From Halorubrum sp. Atlit-26R (GTDB lineage: Archaea > Halobacteriota > Halobacteria > Halobacteriales > Haloferacaceae): a stretch of DNA of 64,000 nt. A program made the translations under genes and the position numbers. Location of the stretch: positions 117,152-181,151 of the forward strand of contig NZ_QPLT01000008.1 in the NCBI RefSeq assembly GCF_003666015.1. Reading direction: 5' to 3'. The notes beneath the pieces were generated by a model. The model was not told where the DNA came from, did not search any database, and was given only the letters and a program-made list of their open reading frames with translations. Each line of letters begins with the position of its first letter. The stretch's first letter is position 1. Of the stretch, positions 32,879-41,521 are shown one piece after another.

Positions 32879-33638
32879 GCCCCAGTCCTTCCAGTCAAAC
32901 GACCGTGCGGCCTCGGTCATCACCGGGCAGATACTCCTGTTCACACTCGTGATTACCGGTGTTCTGTCCGTGACCGCGGTCGGCATTCCAGTCCTTGAGG
33001 AACAACAGGCAGAGATACAAGTCGATCAGGCCGAAGACGCGTTGATAGAGGTCAACGACGCCTTCGCGAACGCAGCCGGGACGGGGCAGAACACCACCGA
33101 GACGGTCGGGGTTCCGGCCAGCACCGTCCAGATCGGCGGCAACGAGACGACTGTCAACATCTCCGATGGAACCCGGACACACAGGTTCACCACCGCTCCG
33201 ATACGAGTAGCCACCGCAGGTCGGACTCTCGCCTACGAGGCCGGCGTCATGGGGACCATCCCAGATACGCCGGGAGAGTCGTCGCTCATCTACCGGTCTC
33301 CGGCCGAATCACGGCTCGGGACCACCTCACCAACGCACCAGATCCAGTTCCTCGCCATCAACCACACGGCACAGGCCCGGACGATTACGAACCCGCGAGC
33401 CGGTGAGATCGAGCTCCAGATTCAGCCACAGGCCCAAACAACCGTCTCCGAGTTTGACGGTGCGGACGGCGCCCAGATCACCGTCGAGACCAAGAACCCG
33501 CGAATCTGGGTGCGGTATCTGGACAACCACGCCGCATTCGGGAGCGTATCTCAGTCCGGAGATACGGTCACAGCAACCCTCGATTCTAACGCAACACTCC
33601 GTGTTAGGGCCTCTACAACTATTGTAAAGTTGATTTAG
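32871..33638 (+). CDS. pilin-like minor subunit 5
   Basis: ATG 32871 overlaps the TAA of subunit 4; ATG 32796 would read through 80 bases of the neighbour in another frame. NDRAASVITGQILLFTLVITGVLSV is the pilin helix. The remaining 200 residues are beta-rich with Asn-rich sequons (NETTVNISDG). It ends the pilus operon. A hairpin and the convergent integrase gene follow. Confidence 0.65.
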   Translation: MRKPQSFQSNDRAASVITGQILLFTLVITGVLSVTAVGIPVLEEQQAEIQVDQAEDALIEVNDAFANAAGTGQNTTETVGVPASTVQIGGNETTVNISDGTRTHRFTTAPIRVATAGRTLAYEAGVMGTIPDTPGESSLIYRSPAESRLGTTSPTHQIQFLAINHTAQARTITNPRAGEIELQIQPQAQTTVSEFDGADGAQITVETKNPRIWVRYLDNHAAFGSVSQSGDTVTATLDSNATLRVRASTTIVKLI

Positions 33639-33861
33639 ATGCGCAATTTCTATTCGGGTAGAAAACCGGATCTTACTCTATCGGTGTTTTTGGCCCCAAT
33701 TTTTCACAATCTCGCATACCAAATTCTCGCCGTTGATAATTCAAGCGTAGGGTACTTATTAAAACGCAGATACCGATGAGTTGCCGGTAAGACGCGGTGA
33801 AGAGCTGCCGACCAACCCACAGCATCCCCAGTTGACAACTGGATACCTCCCACACCCTGCC

Positions 33862-33888
33862 GGGCAGTCAGCTTTTCTCTGACTGCCC
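33862..33888. terminator. perfect 10-bp hairpin between convergent genes
   Basis: GGGCAGTCAG (33862-33871) and CTGACTGCCC (33879-33888) pair perfectly around a CTTTTCT loop. It lies between the end of the pilus operon and the end of the integrase gene on the other strand, so it can stop both. An attachment site cannot be excluded because the integrase is next to it. Confidence 0.6.
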
Positions 33889-33905
33889 CTATCTCCTTCC
33901 AGCCG

Positions 33906-35162
33906 CTACGTGTCAGACTCGTCGATAACGTCGTCGACCATTGAGGCTTGTTCGCCCGCTTCGATATGCGAATAGGCTTCGCGAACAACCCGCTCAGTCG
34001 AGTCGATATACCGAGCAGCATCAGCGAACGACCGGTTCCGGATGATCGTCTCGCTGATCCCCCGACGCCCGCCGTGCGGGGCGAGGTAATCGTGCGTATC
34101 CCCGTCGACGTCGATCTCGGCGTCGTCGCACAGGCGCTTCATAACGCGTCGGGCGCCCGAAGTCGTGAGCGGCGTCGGCGCCGGGAGGTCTTCATCGGCA
34201 GCGACCAGTAGGTCGGGTTTCTCCGCACGGAGCGCGTCGATCTCATCCGCGGTGTACCCCGCGTCGGAAAGGGCGTCCGTGACGTGAGAGGCAAGCCTCG
34301 GTCGGTGGAGCGTGGTAAACACCGGCCAGTCCTCCGGTGGGTCCAGAAGCTCTTGGTATCGCGTGAGCGCCGGCACGACGGTCTCCGGGAGCGCGGTATC
34401 GTTCCACTCTTGCGACTTTCGGAATACGCGCAGCGTGTTGTTCTCGGCGTCGACGCGGTCCCAACGGAGTCCGCACCGACCATCGCGGTCATCGTCGCTT
34501 CGAGACAGAAATTCGCTCCCCCGAAGCCCGGTGTAGGCCAGCATATAGACGAGCAGGCGTTCGCGACACCGTTTCACCGCCTCAAACCGGGCAGTTTCTT
34601 TCGGGTCACGCCCGCTCGCGTCGGAGTCCAGCGGGTCAGCATCGCCCCACTCGTCGAGCGCGTCATGTGCCCGCTTGTCGACGTAGCGTATGAGCTCGGT
34701 CCGCTGTTCAGGCGTCCAGACCTGTCGCCCCTCGGGGGACGTATCGAGGCTCCGGATGAGCTCGGTGGCGTCCGGGTCAGTCGCGTACTGCGTGTCGAGG
34801 TAGCCTTCGGTGACAGCCCACCCACACCAGTTACTCACGTAGCGGTAGTACGATTCGACAGTCGAGGCCGCGAAGTCCTGTTGCGTGAGGTACCGCGCGT
34901 ACTGTCGAAAGACGATCACGGAGAGATCGCGGAACTGGACCGGTCGAGTCCCGTCCCGAATCCCCTTCCAGACACCGCCATCGGCTGCGTTCACCGGGTC
35001 GGTCGTCTCACCAGCGCACCACTTCCTGAACCGCTCTAACTCCCGATCCGCATTGCGGCGGTACGCCCCCTCAGTTTGTTCGCCACCCCGCTCTTTGTCC
35101 GAAAGGAACTGGGAAAACGTCGATTCAATCGAGCGCGTTGCCGTGCCATCGTTCATGTCCAT
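33906..35162 (-). CDS. tyrosine recombinase / integrase
   Basis: This enzyme cuts and rejoins DNA to move the element in or out of a chromosome. The 418-residue protein has a SAM-like N-terminal DNA-binding part (residues about 15-140) and a catalytic half. Visible catalytic residues are Arg in TGLRGSEF, Lys in RKSQEW, His and Arg in PHGGRRGISE, and Tyr in REAYSHIE. ATG at 35162 follows a TATATA box. It is transcribed against its left and right neighbours. Its DNA target cannot be read from this window. Confidence 0.8.
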   Translation of the reverse strand: MDMNDGTATRSIESTFSQFLSDKERGGEQTEGAYRRNADRELERFRKWCAGETTDPVNAADGGVWKGIRDGTRPVQFRDLSVIVFRQYARYLTQQDFAASTVESYYRYVSNWCGWAVTEGYLDTQYATDPDATELIRSLDTSPEGRQVWTPEQRTELIRYVDKRAHDALDEWGDADPLDSDASGRDPKETARFEAVKRCRERLLVYMLAYTGLRGSEFLSRSDDDRDGRCGLRWDRVDAENNTLRVFRKSQEWNDTALPETVVPALTRYQELLDPPEDWPVFTTLHRPRLASHVTDALSDAGYTADEIDALRAEKPDLLVAADEDLPAPTPLTTSGARRVMKRLCDDAEIDVDGDTHDYLAPHGGRRGISETIIRNRSFADAARYIDSTERVVREAYSHIEAGEQASMVDDVIDESDT

Positions 35163-35187
35163 AGTAGACTCTCTCCGGGGCGCTATA

Positions 35188-35293
35188 TACCGTTTTGGTG
35201 CCCCGTTGTGCTGGTTTGAGAGTGCGAATAAGCATACTTGAAGTTATGGAAAATAGTTTTTATCCGCGGGGAGAATTAGCCCATCTACATGAA
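35188..35293 (+). repeat. duplicated promoter block, copy 1 (before the phosphodiesterase)
   Basis: TACCGTTTTGGTGCCCC (35188-35204), the GCATACT promoter and CCATCTACATGAA are all repeated 854-855 bases downstream at 36042-36147. The constant offset over about 105 bases shows a real duplication. Confidence 0.7.
35232..35263 (+). promoter_or_regulatory. element promoter copy 9
   Basis: GCATACT 35232-35238, eight bases, TGGAAAA at 35247 and GTTTTTATC for the TATA position. TGG is 42 bases before ATG 35289. Confidence 0.75.
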
Positions 35294-36029
35294 GAAACAC
35301 AAGCAGGAATCCCAAGCCCACGGGGGCAAGCAGCGGTTCACCGAAGACGAAGTCGATCTGATCGGCCACCGGGCCTGCGCCGACCAGTATCCGGAGAATA
35401 CGATCGGAGCCATCGAGCGCGCGGCGCCGCACGTCGACGCCGTCGAGATCGACGTGCGCCGGTGTGCGAGCGGCGAACTGGTCGTATTCCACGACGCCGA
35501 ACTCGACCGACTGACCGGCGCGTCCGGACGCGTCGCGGACACTAACTGGAAAGACCTCCGCGAACTGACGGTACTCGACTCGGGCGAGCCGATCCCGCGA
35601 CTCAAAGAAGTGTTCGACGCGGTGCCGGACGAGGTCCCCGTCAACGTCGAACTCAAGGAGACAGGCGTCGCGGACGACGCACTCGACGTCGCTCAACGCG
35701 CGGACAACGAGGTGCTGTTCTCGTCGTTCCATCCCGAGGCGCTGGCGTCGCTGCGAGACCTCGAACCGGGGACGGACCGCGCGCTGCTCGTCTGGGACGG
35801 GGATCCCGAGAGCGTCGTCGAGACGGCGACCGACCTCGGATGCGTCGCGGTCCACCCGCCGATCGACCTCGCGACCGAGTCGACGGTCGTCGAGAGGGCC
35901 CAAGAGGCCGGACTGACGGTGAACGCGTGGACCGCGAGCGACCGCGAGGACGCCGAGAAGCTTCTCGCAGCCGGCGTGGACGGGATCATTTCCGACCGGT
36001 GGGACCTACCTTCCGACACGGAGCGATAG
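35289..36029 (+). CDS. glycerophosphodiester phosphodiesterase, N-terminal chimera
   Basis: GDPD enzymes hydrolyse glycerophosphodiesters to glycerol-3-phosphate and an alcohol. The catalytic residues are clear: LIGHRACADQYPENT, EIDVRR and VFHDAEL carry the His, Glu and Asp of the active site, and the C-terminus ends DGIISDRWD as usual. Residues 1-23 do not belong to GDPD. They match residues 132-153 of the beta-CASP protein encoded next door, with 24 identical bases at 35327-35350 and 36571-36594. The gene thus has a borrowed start and promoter. There is no signal peptide. Confidence 0.85.
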   Translation: MKKHKQESQAHGGKQRFTEDEVDLIGHRACADQYPENTIGAIERAAPHVDAVEIDVRRCASGELVVFHDAELDRLTGASGRVADTNWKDLRELTVLDSGEPIPRLKEVFDAVPDEVPVNVELKETGVADDALDVAQRADNEVLFSSFHPEALASLRDLEPGTDRALLVWDGDPESVVETATDLGCVAVHPPIDLATESTVVERAQEAGLTVNAWTASDREDAEKLLAAGVDGIISDRWDLPSDTER

Positions 36030-36041
36030 TCGCGAGATTAG

Positions 36042-36147
36042 TACCGTTTTGGTGCCCCACCTTGCTGTTTTGGAGGTTGTGAATTAGCATACTTGGAGTA
36101 GTGGAAAGCAATTTTAACGGTGGAGAGAGTTGTACCATCTACATGAA
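36042..36147 (+). repeat. duplicated promoter block, copy 2 (before the beta-CASP gene)
   Basis: The second copy of the block described at 35188-35293. It carries the same TACCGTTTTGGTGCCCC, the shared promoter and the same start context. Confidence 0.7.
36087..36118 (+). promoter_or_regulatory. element promoter copy 10
   Basis: GCATACT 36087-36093, eight bases, TGGAAAG at 36102 and ATTTTAAC. TGG is 41 bases before ATG 36143. Confidence 0.75.
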
Positions 36148-37969
36148 CACAGAACACCCGTGGCTCCCGGAAGACGCCGGCCGGGAGTTTGATCCACTCG
36201 GCTACAACAACATCGAGCTTGATGAGGAGACGCCGTTCGCCGTCACCCCTCGGGGTGGGTCCCGGGGAGTCGGCAGGTCGTGTTATCAGGTCGATACCCG
36301 CCACGGACGGTATCTCGTCGATTGTGGGCTCAATCAGGGCGGCGGTGAGAAGTTCCCAGACCTGCGAGGTCTCCAACCCAACAGCGTCGACGCGGTCTTT
36401 CTCACCCACGCACACATCGACCATTGCGGCGGCCTCCCCGTCCTTGAAAACCAGAGCATCCTGAAGGACGACGCGCCGATTCTCACGACCCGTGGGACCG
36501 CCGACCTCGCGCAGCTCCTTCTGACTGACTCATTGAAAATCCACAAGCGGGAAGCCCAAGATCGCGGGGCCAAGCAGCGGTTCACCGAAGACGACGTCGA
36601 CGGCGTGTTCGAGCGGTTCGAGGTGATCGATTACGACAGCGGGCGGATCGAGTCATTCGCGCCTGTTCACGACGCCGAGACGCTTCGCTTCCGGTTCGGG
36701 GGTGCCGCCCACCTACTCGGGAGTGCGTGGGTATCGGTCGAACGAGACGGCTATCGGACGGTGTTCTCCGGGGACATTGGTGGGCGTGCGACCCACCTCC
36801 CGGATGTTGAGCCGCCGCCGAGCGCGGATCACCTTGTGACCGAGTCGACATACGGGGGCCTCCACTCCCATCGGAGCTTTTCGGACGCTCGGACAGAGGT
36901 CTACCGCGCGATCACACGAGCCCTGAAAGACGGCGACCCGGTGCTGATACCGACCTTCGCGGTCGGCCGGGCGCAGACGCTACTCCTACTGCTGAAAGAG
37001 CGGCTTCATACCCTCCCGAACGGGCTGGATGAGCAGGTACAGGTCGTCGTCGACGGCATGGCTCAGGGAGCGACAGACCTCTACCACAACCATATCCGCG
37101 ACACTACCTACGTCTCGGAGTCGATCGCCAACCGAGTCGAGAACGCCGACGATACGACACCGTTCCTGCCGGACGGGACGATCATGCCCGATGGCGATAG
37201 CGATCGGCGGGACATTCTCGATGCGTGTGCGAGCGACGACGGCCGTATCCCCGTCATCATCTCCCCGTCTGGGATGCTCACCGGTGGGAACTCCCCGCGA
37301 TACCTTGCCGAACTCATCGGCCGGTGTGACTCCGCACGGATACTTCTCACCGGGTATCAGGCGCTCGGGACGCCCGGGCGGGCGATTCAAAACGCGAACG
37401 ACGCCGACGCCGAGGAGGCACCAGTCGAGCTCGAAACAAACCCGATCGGGACCGATTGGCCGGACGATGAGGCAGTCGCATGGAGCCGTACAGACGACGG
37501 CGAGCGGGTAACGAGAGTGCGCGTTCCGACCGAGTGGGTTCAGCCCGTGGACGGCCTCTCAGCCCACGGTTCACAAGCTGAGTTGACGAGCTTCGCCCGC
37601 GACGTATCCCCCGAGACGATCACGCTGGTTCACGGGCCCGAACACGCCCAAGCGGAGTTAGCGACCCACTTCGCGAAGAACGTCGAAAGCGCCGACCAGA
37701 TCACCCGCGGGCGACTGCTCACACCCGTCGCGATCACCCACGACCCGGATGTGGAAACGTCGACCGTCACCGACGAGATGCTATCTCCCAACGAATCGGA
37801 GACCCACAAAGAGCAACTGGATAACCTCTACGACGCACTCTCGATGATCGGTGAGCAGGTATCTGACGCCCGGAATAACGCGCTCTCCGAAGAACAGGTC
37901 CGGGCGATCGTCCGGGATGAGATCGAAGCCGCGACCACCAGCGAGGAGGAGAGCACAGATGGACGCTGA
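36143..37969 (+). CDS. metallo-beta-lactamase/beta-CASP nuclease
   Basis: ATG 36143 fits the promoter distance; GTG 36101 falls inside the promoter. The zinc-binding LTHAHIDHCGG places His89, His91, Asp93 and His94; later GAAHLLGSAW, VFSGDIGG and GLSAHGSQAEL supply the other metal ligands and the beta-CASP B and C motifs. Proteins of this group (aCPSF1, RNase J) cut RNA, and some cut DNA. The 608-residue protein lacks the KH domains of host aCPSF1, so it is an accessory form. The last 60 residues are a predicted coiled coil. It overlaps the next gene. Confidence 0.75.
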   Translation: MNTEHPWLPEDAGREFDPLGYNNIELDEETPFAVTPRGGSRGVGRSCYQVDTRHGRYLVDCGLNQGGGEKFPDLRGLQPNSVDAVFLTHAHIDHCGGLPVLENQSILKDDAPILTTRGTADLAQLLLTDSLKIHKREAQDRGAKQRFTEDDVDGVFERFEVIDYDSGRIESFAPVHDAETLRFRFGGAAHLLGSAWVSVERDGYRTVFSGDIGGRATHLPDVEPPPSADHLVTESTYGGLHSHRSFSDARTEVYRAITRALKDGDPVLIPTFAVGRAQTLLLLLKERLHTLPNGLDEQVQVVVDGMAQGATDLYHNHIRDTTYVSESIANRVENADDTTPFLPDGTIMPDGDSDRRDILDACASDDGRIPVIISPSGMLTGGNSPRYLAELIGRCDSARILLTGYQALGTPGRAIQNANDADAEEAPVELETNPIGTDWPDDEAVAWSRTDDGERVTRVRVPTEWVQPVDGLSAHGSQAELTSFARDVSPETITLVHGPEHAQAELATHFAKNVESADQITRGRLLTPVAITHDPDVETSTVTDEMLSPNESETHKEQLDNLYDALSMIGEQVSDARNNALSEEQVRAIVRDEIEAATTSEEESTDGR

Positions 37970-38330
37970 AGATGTAATCCAGAAGTGGGCAGAGATAGAT
38001 GCTGAAGACGTACCCCGGGAGGAGTTTCAGAAGTGGGCCGAGATGAACGATGAAAACGTACCCCGGGAGGAGTTTCGAGAGTGGGGCGAGCGGAACGGCT
38101 ACGAAATCGTCGAGGACGTGGACGATGGCGACGACATGAACATCATCGCGCTTGGAGCAGGTGGGATGATTGAGATCCACCTTACAGAGTACGGGAACAT
38201 CCACCTCACGAACCACGTCCATCTCGGCGGGGAGGGCGGCGAGATCGAGATCGGAGATAAGCAGCTGACCGTGACGAACAGCCGCGGCGAGGAGCGCCGG
38301 ATCAGCCCCGGTCGGTATCCGAACAGGTAG
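37959..38330 (+). CDS. hypothetical protein with internal helical repeats
   Basis: ATG 37959 overlaps the preceding stop by 11 bases. Residues 1-45 hold three repeats of the type EDVPREEFQKWAE (EDVIQKWAEID, EDVPREEFQKWAE, ENVPREEFREWGE). The rest is beta-rich with Gly turns (IIALGAGGMIEIHL, GNIHLTNHVHLGG), resembling a small beta-helix. Coupling suggests it partners the nuclease. No known family. Confidence 0.55.
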   Translation: MDAEDVIQKWAEIDAEDVPREEFQKWAEMNDENVPREEFREWGERNGYEIVEDVDDGDDMNIIALGAGGMIEIHLTEYGNIHLTNHVHLGGEGGEIEIGDKQLTVTNSRGEERRISPGRYPNR

Positions 38331-38393
38331 CTGCGGCCTTTCTGTGGAGTCGGTTGAACACGCACCTCAGCGGCGGTTCTACGCCTAAAATAT

Positions 38394-38424
38394 CCATACT
38401 GAGAATAATGGATAACTTCTAAGT
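38394..38424 (+). promoter_or_regulatory. element promoter copy 11
   Basis: CCATACT 38394-38400, eight bases, TGGATAA at 38409 and TTCTAAGT. TGG is 43 bases before ATG 38452. Confidence 0.8.
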
Positions 38425-38451
38425 GGCTCGGGGCCGTGGTAGTCCATAGTG

Positions 38452-40875
38452 ATGGACAGAAGCCTCGTTCCGGGAGGGACGCCCGACGAGCCGTGGTCGG
38501 GGATCTTCCCGTTCGACGAACCCTATCCACAGCAGAAGCAGGCGAGTAGAGAGGCGGCTAAGACGTTCGCGGAGAACGGGTACATGGTCTACGAAGGGGC
38601 GTGCGGCTCCGGGAAGACACTCGGGGCCCTCTCCGCGGCGCTGGACCGCGTTCGAGACAACAAATCGCAGTTCGAGCGCGTCGTCGCAGTCACGAGCGTC
38701 AAACAGCAGATGCGCGCGTTCGAGGACGACATAGAGGCGATCAACGACAACCTCCGAGAGCGCGGCCGGAACGACGTGGTCGACGCGCTCAGTATCACCG
38801 GCAAGGCCGATCTGTGTTCCTACGTCGACGCCGACGCGATCGAGTCCGGGAACATCTACGGGGCCTGCGAGCGGATGCGTGGGACGGTCAAGAACGCCCT
38901 CAACGGAGCCAGTCAGAACGACAAGGTGGGGCGGCTCAAGGGGATGATCGGTGATGCGGAACACCAGACAGAGCTCACCGACGCCGGCGCTACGGAGCCG
39001 ACCACCCTCTCGGCCGAGGATTGGACCTCCACCTACCAGCGGGGCGTGCCGACGCGGAACGACTCCGACGCCGAATACTGCCCGTTCTACGCCCAGTCTC
39101 GGCTGGATTCGATCGAGCAGGAAGACGCGGGGCTCGGCTTGAACGGCTTGATGCGGTCGAGCGAGCTTCTACACGAGGGGTCTGACGCCGGGATCTGCCC
39201 GCACATCGCGATGCGTGATATGTTGAGCAAGGCGGAGGTCATCATCGGAAACTACTACCATATCTTTGACCACCAGACGGTCAACAGCCTCACATCGGCG
39301 CTCATCGACGAGAACACGATCGTCATCGTCGACGAAGCGCATATGCTCGTCCCCCGGGTGCGCGACCTCTTGGGAGCGGACCTGACCGTCGACGGGATCG
39401 AGGACGCGATAGCCGAGCTTGAGAACCGCGTCCTCAACTTCGTCGCACCGGAACACACCGATTCGAGTACGTCCGCAGACACCGACGTGGGGCGTGTTCT
39501 GAGCCGGGAGCTCTCCGGCGAGGGGATCGACGTCGAGGACGTAACCGAGATCCACGCGCTCCTTACCTCCGTGCGCGGGTGGCTCATCAACGAGACGACC
39601 CGGCAGGTGGCCGACGATGGCGAACTCTACGGGTCTCATCCCGATATGCCCGACGAGCAGGAGTTTGGGCTACGGAGCGCCGAGGAGGTCGAGGTCGACA
39701 GTTTCAACGAGTGGGTCACAGAGCAGAACCACCGGCAGGCCGCCGAGAAGGTCGGCGCGATCGCCGCCGGCGTCGCGTCGGCGCTCCGGAAGACCGGCGA
39801 CGAGGTGGAGTCGTTCAACGTGACCGAGACGGAGGTCGACAGCGTCGGGCACGCCCTCTCACGTCTCGCGAACGGTGACAACGAGGCGTACTTCCGGCAG
39901 ATCAAGTTGGACAAGCGCCGGCGGCCCAACGAGGAGCAGGAGACGGAGTGGGCGAAGCACTACACGACCCGACTCCGGCTCAACAACTGTATCCCGGCCG
40001 ACGAGATCGCCAGCCGCTTAGACGATTTCGGCGCCGGGATGCTCATGTCCGCGACCCTCAGCCCCCTCAGTATCTACCGCGAGGAAGTCGGCCTGAGTGT
40101 TCTTGAGGAGGAAGAAGATCGACCGGTAAACGAGCTTGTCCACGGGCTCGCGTTCCCCGAGGACAACCGGGCGAGCGTCGCCGTCGACGTGGAGAAGTTT
40201 ACCAGTGGCAATCGCGGGAGCTACAACGCCGAGAACCCGCCGGGGACCGCCCGCTTCAACGACCTCCGGCTCAAGTACGCGAACCTGATCAGCATCGTCG
40301 CGACGACCACACCCGGGAACGTGCTCGTCGGGATGCCTTCTTACAGCGAGGGCGAGTGGGCGGCGCAGGCCCTCCGAGAGAACCGGGGGGTCGACAAGGA
40401 GGTACTGGTCGATGAATCGTCGAGCGACGCCGAGACCGAGGAGCTGAAACAGGAGTTTTTCGAGGGCGACGGCAAGGTGCTGATCACGTCGCTCCGAGGC
40501 ACGCTTACCGAGGGCGTCGACTACGACGGCGATCGCCTCAGCGCCGCTATCGTGTGCGGCGTCCCGATCCGCGGGCTCGGTGGATCGCTCCCGGACGCGA
40601 TCCAGAACGCCTACGACCAGCACTTCATCAACAAGCGAGGGTTCAACACCGCGTTTACCGTCCCCGCAGTCCGGAAGGCACGGCAGGCGCTCGGCCGCGT
40701 CATCCGGGGGCAAGACGAAGTTGGCGTCCGGGTGCTGGCCGACGAGCGGTGGACGAACGCCCACAAGTGGGACTCGGCCGCGAAGTACCAGCCGGAGGGC
40801 GAGCGAGAGGACTTCATTACCCTTGAACCGGGTGAAGTGGAGTCAGGCTTGAGGATGTTCTGGGAGCAAGTGTAG
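38452..40875 (+). CDS. XPD/DinG-like superfamily 2 helicase
   Basis: ATG 38452 is preferred to GTG 38449. The 807-residue protein has a Walker A at 49-56 (GACGSGKT), DEAH at 294-297, LMSATLSPL as motif III-like and ALGRVIRGQDEVG as motif VI. Between motifs I and II lie Cys residues (about C124, C143, C207 and C246) that could hold the 4Fe-4S cluster of XPD-family helicases; the spacing is not typical and should be checked. These enzymes unwind DNA 5' to 3' in repair or replication. It is one of two host-like DNA-processing enzymes on the element, the other being the topo VI A-like protein. Confidence 0.8.
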   Translation: MDRSLVPGGTPDEPWSGIFPFDEPYPQQKQASREAAKTFAENGYMVYEGACGSGKTLGALSAALDRVRDNKSQFERVVAVTSVKQQMRAFEDDIEAINDNLRERGRNDVVDALSITGKADLCSYVDADAIESGNIYGACERMRGTVKNALNGASQNDKVGRLKGMIGDAEHQTELTDAGATEPTTLSAEDWTSTYQRGVPTRNDSDAEYCPFYAQSRLDSIEQEDAGLGLNGLMRSSELLHEGSDAGICPHIAMRDMLSKAEVIIGNYYHIFDHQTVNSLTSALIDENTIVIVDEAHMLVPRVRDLLGADLTVDGIEDAIAELENRVLNFVAPEHTDSSTSADTDVGRVLSRELSGEGIDVEDVTEIHALLTSVRGWLINETTRQVADDGELYGSHPDMPDEQEFGLRSAEEVEVDSFNEWVTEQNHRQAAEKVGAIAAGVASALRKTGDEVESFNVTETEVDSVGHALSRLANGDNEAYFRQIKLDKRRRPNEEQETEWAKHYTTRLRLNNCIPADEIASRLDDFGAGMLMSATLSPLSIYREEVGLSVLEEEEDRPVNELVHGLAFPEDNRASVAVDVEKFTSGNRGSYNAENPPGTARFNDLRLKYANLISIVATTTPGNVLVGMPSYSEGEWAAQALRENRGVDKEVLVDESSSDAETEELKQEFFEGDGKVLITSLRGTLTEGVDYDGDRLSAAIVCGVPIRGLGGSLPDAIQNAYDQHFINKRGFNTAFTVPAVRKARQALGRVIRGQDEVGVRVLADERWTNAHKWDSAAKYQPEGEREDFITLEPGEVESGLRMFWEQV

Positions 40876-40948
40876 GCCGAATCGTTCCACGCTCGCGGCC
40901 TGCTTATAGTTAAGTCACTGATAGCCGTACATACAGTCGAGTTGTTAC

Positions 40949-41377
40949 ATGGAAATCTCCGACTCACTTCAAACGCTGTATTCAGCTAAAATCGAGGAGC
41001 AGGACGGATCATACCACATAGAGGTGCCAAAGAGGGAGATCGTCGACGGTGCCGTCGAGCCGACCGAGCCAGTCAAAGTCGCACTTCTGTCGCACCCTAA
41101 CGGGGGAGAGTCACGGGACGTGCGTGTCGAAAGGGGCAGTAGCACCGGAACTCCAAAGCGGAACGGCCAGTCAGGCACGAGCAGCCACCAAGATCCCCCG
41201 GTAACCGAAGGCGAAATACGAAAAGTCGAGATCGAGAACATCGGGGATCAGGGCGACGGCATCGCGAAGGTCGAGCGAGGGTTCGTCGTGATCGTCCCCG
41301 GCGGTCGGGTGGGAGAGGAACCCCGTGTCCGGATCGATGAGGTGAAAGAAAACGTCGCGTTCGCAGAGATCGCATAG
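40949..41377 (+). CDS. TRAM-domain protein
   Basis: Residues about 88-142 form a TRAM domain (GEIRKVEIENIGDQGDGIAKV, FVVIVPGGRVGE, ENVAFAEI), the small RNA-binding beta-barrel of tRNA-modifying and haloarchaeal cold-shock-like proteins. The N-terminus is a short strand-rich domain followed by a Ser/Gly linker. It probably binds RNA or rescues translation. It starts 73 bases after the helicase stop and has no copy of the shared promoter. Confidence 0.8.
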   Translation: MEISDSLQTLYSAKIEEQDGSYHIEVPKREIVDGAVEPTEPVKVALLSHPNGGESRDVRVERGSSTGTPKRNGQSGTSSHQDPPVTEGEIRKVEIENIGDQGDGIAKVERGFVVIVPGGRVGEEPRVRIDEVKENVAFAEIA

Positions 41378-41467
41378 GCCCCATTTCTCTCTCAAATCCA
41401 CGGTGAAGGGGTAATACCCTAAAATCGTATTGGACCACATATTCAGGGGGCGCGAAGCCGGAGAAGA

Positions 41468-41499
41468 CCATACTTAGTTTAATGGATAACATATATATG
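41468..41499 (+). promoter_or_regulatory. element promoter copy 12
   Basis: CCATACT 41468-41474, eight bases, TGGATAA at 41483 and CATATATATG. TGG is 39 bases before ATG 41522. Confidence 0.8.
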
Positions 41500-41521
41500 G
41501 GTGGCAACCTAATTGTGGGGT

